Of a DNA stretch of 64,000 bases, positions 61,902-64,000 are shown piece by piece. The DNA comes from Adineta ricciae (Eukaryota; Rotifera; Eurotatoria; Adinetida; Adinetidae). The notes beneath the pieces are model-generated. The model had not been told where the DNA came from. It saw only the letters and a program-made list of their open reading frames with translations, and did no database searches. Made by a program: the position numbers and the translations under genes. Within the stretch, counting starts at the first letter, position 1. Each line of letters starts with the position of its first letter. The stretch is from positions 248,001 through 312,000 of the forward strand of contig CAJNOJ010000053.1 in the NCBI GenBank assembly GCA_905250025.1, read 5' to 3'.

Positions 61902-64000
61902 ATGACAGAGTCGAGCGTTGATGAGGGTTCTCCACTAATTTTCCATACTTCGAGTATTCCAAATACACCAGATCATCGAACAGATTTTCAACGCAAACTT
62001 TCTGTTTGGCTAATTCTAATCAGCGCTGGTTTAGAGCGCTTAGCCTTCTATTCGTTAGCAGGAAATCTTGTTCTGTTTCTTACATCCGATGTTATTAATT
62101 GGACACCGGTACACAGTGTCACTGCTTCATTCATATTTCTTGGTACGCCTCACATAGATATTTTTCTTGAAAATACCCTCTTCTCAACTTCTAGGTACAA
62201 GTTACATATCGGCTCTTATTTTTGCTTGGATCAGCGACGGCAAATTAGGTCGAGCGAAGACAATTATTATCGGTAACTCATTTTCATGATTCCATTCACA
62301 TAATTATAAGTTTGATACATAGGATTTCTATTGTACATCATTGGTTATGCATTCATTTCCTTATTTTCTGACAATGATCAATATGAATTATATAGTACAT
62401 TCTGTGGTAGAAGCAATCTGACAGTATTGGACACAGTTGGATTTTTTCAAGAACAATGCATTCCTCAGATTCTCTCGACATTGATTCTCACGTGTGTAGA
62501 GCGAATGACTTGTCTAGCGGAGTTTTCTTTCCGATGTATAGAGCTATCGGCGTCGGCGCAGTTCAAGCAAATATGGCTGTATTCGGTGCTGAACAAGTTC
62601 GAGAACAAAGAGCAACGACACAATACTTTGATAAATATTACGCTGCAGTGAATATCGGTGGATTGATTGCTTTTGCATTTATTGCCTATGGACAACAAAA
62701 TGATAGTTATTTCATCGGGTATATCATTCCATTGGGTCTATTGATTATTGCGTTGATTTTGTTTCTGATCGGTTATCGATTTTGCATTCATATTGTACCA
62801 CATGATTCTGTAATTAGTAATATCATTCCAGTACTGATCAACGCTTTTCAAACGTGGAGGAAACATCGACGAAATGCGCAAATCTTAACGAATAATCGAA
62901 GACAAAATAGTTCAACGGTGTTATTAGATGATCGTGTTGACTACAGTGATCAATTTTCGATAACGACAAGCGGGCAAACATGGTCATTTCTAGATTATGC
63001 AAAAATATCGAACCAAGGAAAATTTATCGATCGAATCGTAGATGATATCAAATCGCTCCGACGTATCATTGTTGTTTTCCTTCTTCTTATGCCCTATTGG
63101 CTTCTATACTTCCAAGTAAACTTAGTTTTCATATTGGGAAGAGAGAGAGTTCTATATCAGCGTTTCATGATTTAGATTGAAACAACATTTCTTGTCCAAG
63201 GTGTGCATATGAAAGTAATGAAATTCTTTCGTACGGATCAAGGCGATCATTATATGCCTGTCATTTGGCTATCGCTCGGTGATCAAATCATCATTATTGG
63301 TAGATATAATCATATGATTCAGGACAAATTTGTCATAGGATTGTTTTTCATTTAGTTGCAATCTATTTTCTCAACACTTTCGTTTACAAACGTCTTCGAG
63401 CAAGTGGACGTTCGATTTCAATACGTTTTCGAATTACTATTGGTATGATGTCAGCTGCTCTAGCAATGTGTATGGCAGGCACTGTGGAGATATTTCGTCA
63501 AAAACTTTGCGATTCTCCACCAACGATTGCACAAGTTATTGGTAAGCGAGATTTACTTTCATCGCTCTTTTAGTTTTGAATATGATTTTCTAGGAAAAAT
63601 GAATTATACTGCTGCTGACATGTCGATATTTTATCAATTTCCACAGTACATTGGAATTGGTCTGTCAGAAGTATTCGCTTCAGTTGCCAGCTTAGAATTC
63701 GCGTATTTAGCCGCTCCACGTTCTGCTCAATCGTTAATTATGAGTCTTCGATTTTGTTCTGCTGGCCTGTCATCGTTCTTCGGCTCGTTCTATATTGGTA
63801 TATTCGTTAAAATAAAACACGATCTTGCCTTTGAAAACTCTTCCGTAAGCAAAATCTCTTGTTGTTTCTTGATTATAGGCTTTATTTTATCTTCAGTGCA
63901 AAGCAACAGATGAGCCTGAGTTATTCTATGTTTATTTCTTTGTATTGGCTGCTTTTCAAGTATTCTTCATACTGGTATTTCTCGCCTGTGATCGAAAATT
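61902..64000 (+). CDS. Proton-coupled oligopeptide transporter, SLC15A3/4-like, gene B copy 2 (3' end outside window)
   Basis: Near-identical duplicate of 48918-51102, starting MTESSVDEGSPLIFHTSS. All exons present up to the last helix (YFFVLAAFQVFFILVFLACD); the window ends 23 codons or so before the expected stop. Same AGLER motif and dileucine-like signal. Frame intact. Confidence 0.87.

Larger units (their letters stand above)
57279..64000 (+). repeat. Duplicated block, copy 2 (runs past the window end)
   Basis: Direct copy of 44278-50999 with scattered substitutions. Noncoding parts 57279-58095, 58856-59334 and 61464-61901 match the equivalent parts of copy 1 and hold no other gene. Reading frames of all three genes are intact. 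Confidence 0.93.

Overview
This window is nuclear DNA from a small invertebrate animal. The genes are AT-rich, intron-bearing and metazoan (netrin, ERK, KCC, CLN5, DCAF6, a neuropeptide-type GPCR). Most introns are about 45-65 bases with GT..AG ends, and 3' UTRs are very short. Poly(A) signals often lie 5-20 bases from the stop and in one case overlap it. Compact introns, splice acceptors abutting start codons, duplicated blocks lying collinear or inverted on one scaffold, and tiny EF-hand-like genes all fit a bdelloid rotifer. That placement is inference; no species call is made.

Layout. 1-753: 3' end of a CAP-family secreted or GPI-anchored protein. 1004-3230 (-): UAP1. 4050-4973: ZMAT2/Snu23. 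6668-7961: an ERK1/2 MAP kinase. 8691-9031: a nearly identical broken copy of the 3' part of the KCC gene. 12178-17328 (-): potassium-chloride cotransporter. 20650-24280: one continuous reading frame joining HSPA14 (Hsp70L1) to DNAJC2 (MPP11/Zuotin), the two partners of the ribosome-associated complex. 24888-26739: MNS1-like axonemal coiled coil. 27043-27387: orphan ORF. 28886-30348: class A GPCR. 31192-31504 and 34143-34479: two tiny EF-hand-like genes with a 4-base first coding exon. 31654-32299 (-) and 43639-44195 (+): copies of a tetraspan membrane gene in inverted orientation. 34704-35585 (-): LYSMD3/4. 36367-37921: armadillo protein with an N-terminal anchor. 38093-38768: ribosomal protein eL18. 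38964-40350: second CAP protein. 40398-42767 (-): DCAF6.

From 44278 to 64000 a block is present twice, offset about 13.0 kb. Each copy holds an unrecognised minus-strand gene diverging from two tandem SLC15A3/4-like peptide transporters. Between the copies lie a Ser/Asn-rich disordered protein (51204-52900), CLN5 (53255-54585) and the 3' part of a netrin gene (55633-57261), all on the minus strand.

Four single N characters (30812, 32300, 44196, 57278) sit exactly at edges of repeated segments or inside cut genes. The inverted and tandem repeats may therefore be true bdelloid allelic or palindromic structure, or scaffolding of two haplotypes into one sequence. The most interesting observation is the HSPA14-DNAJC2 fusion, which would put both chaperone partners of the ribosome-associated complex in one polypeptide of about 975 residues.
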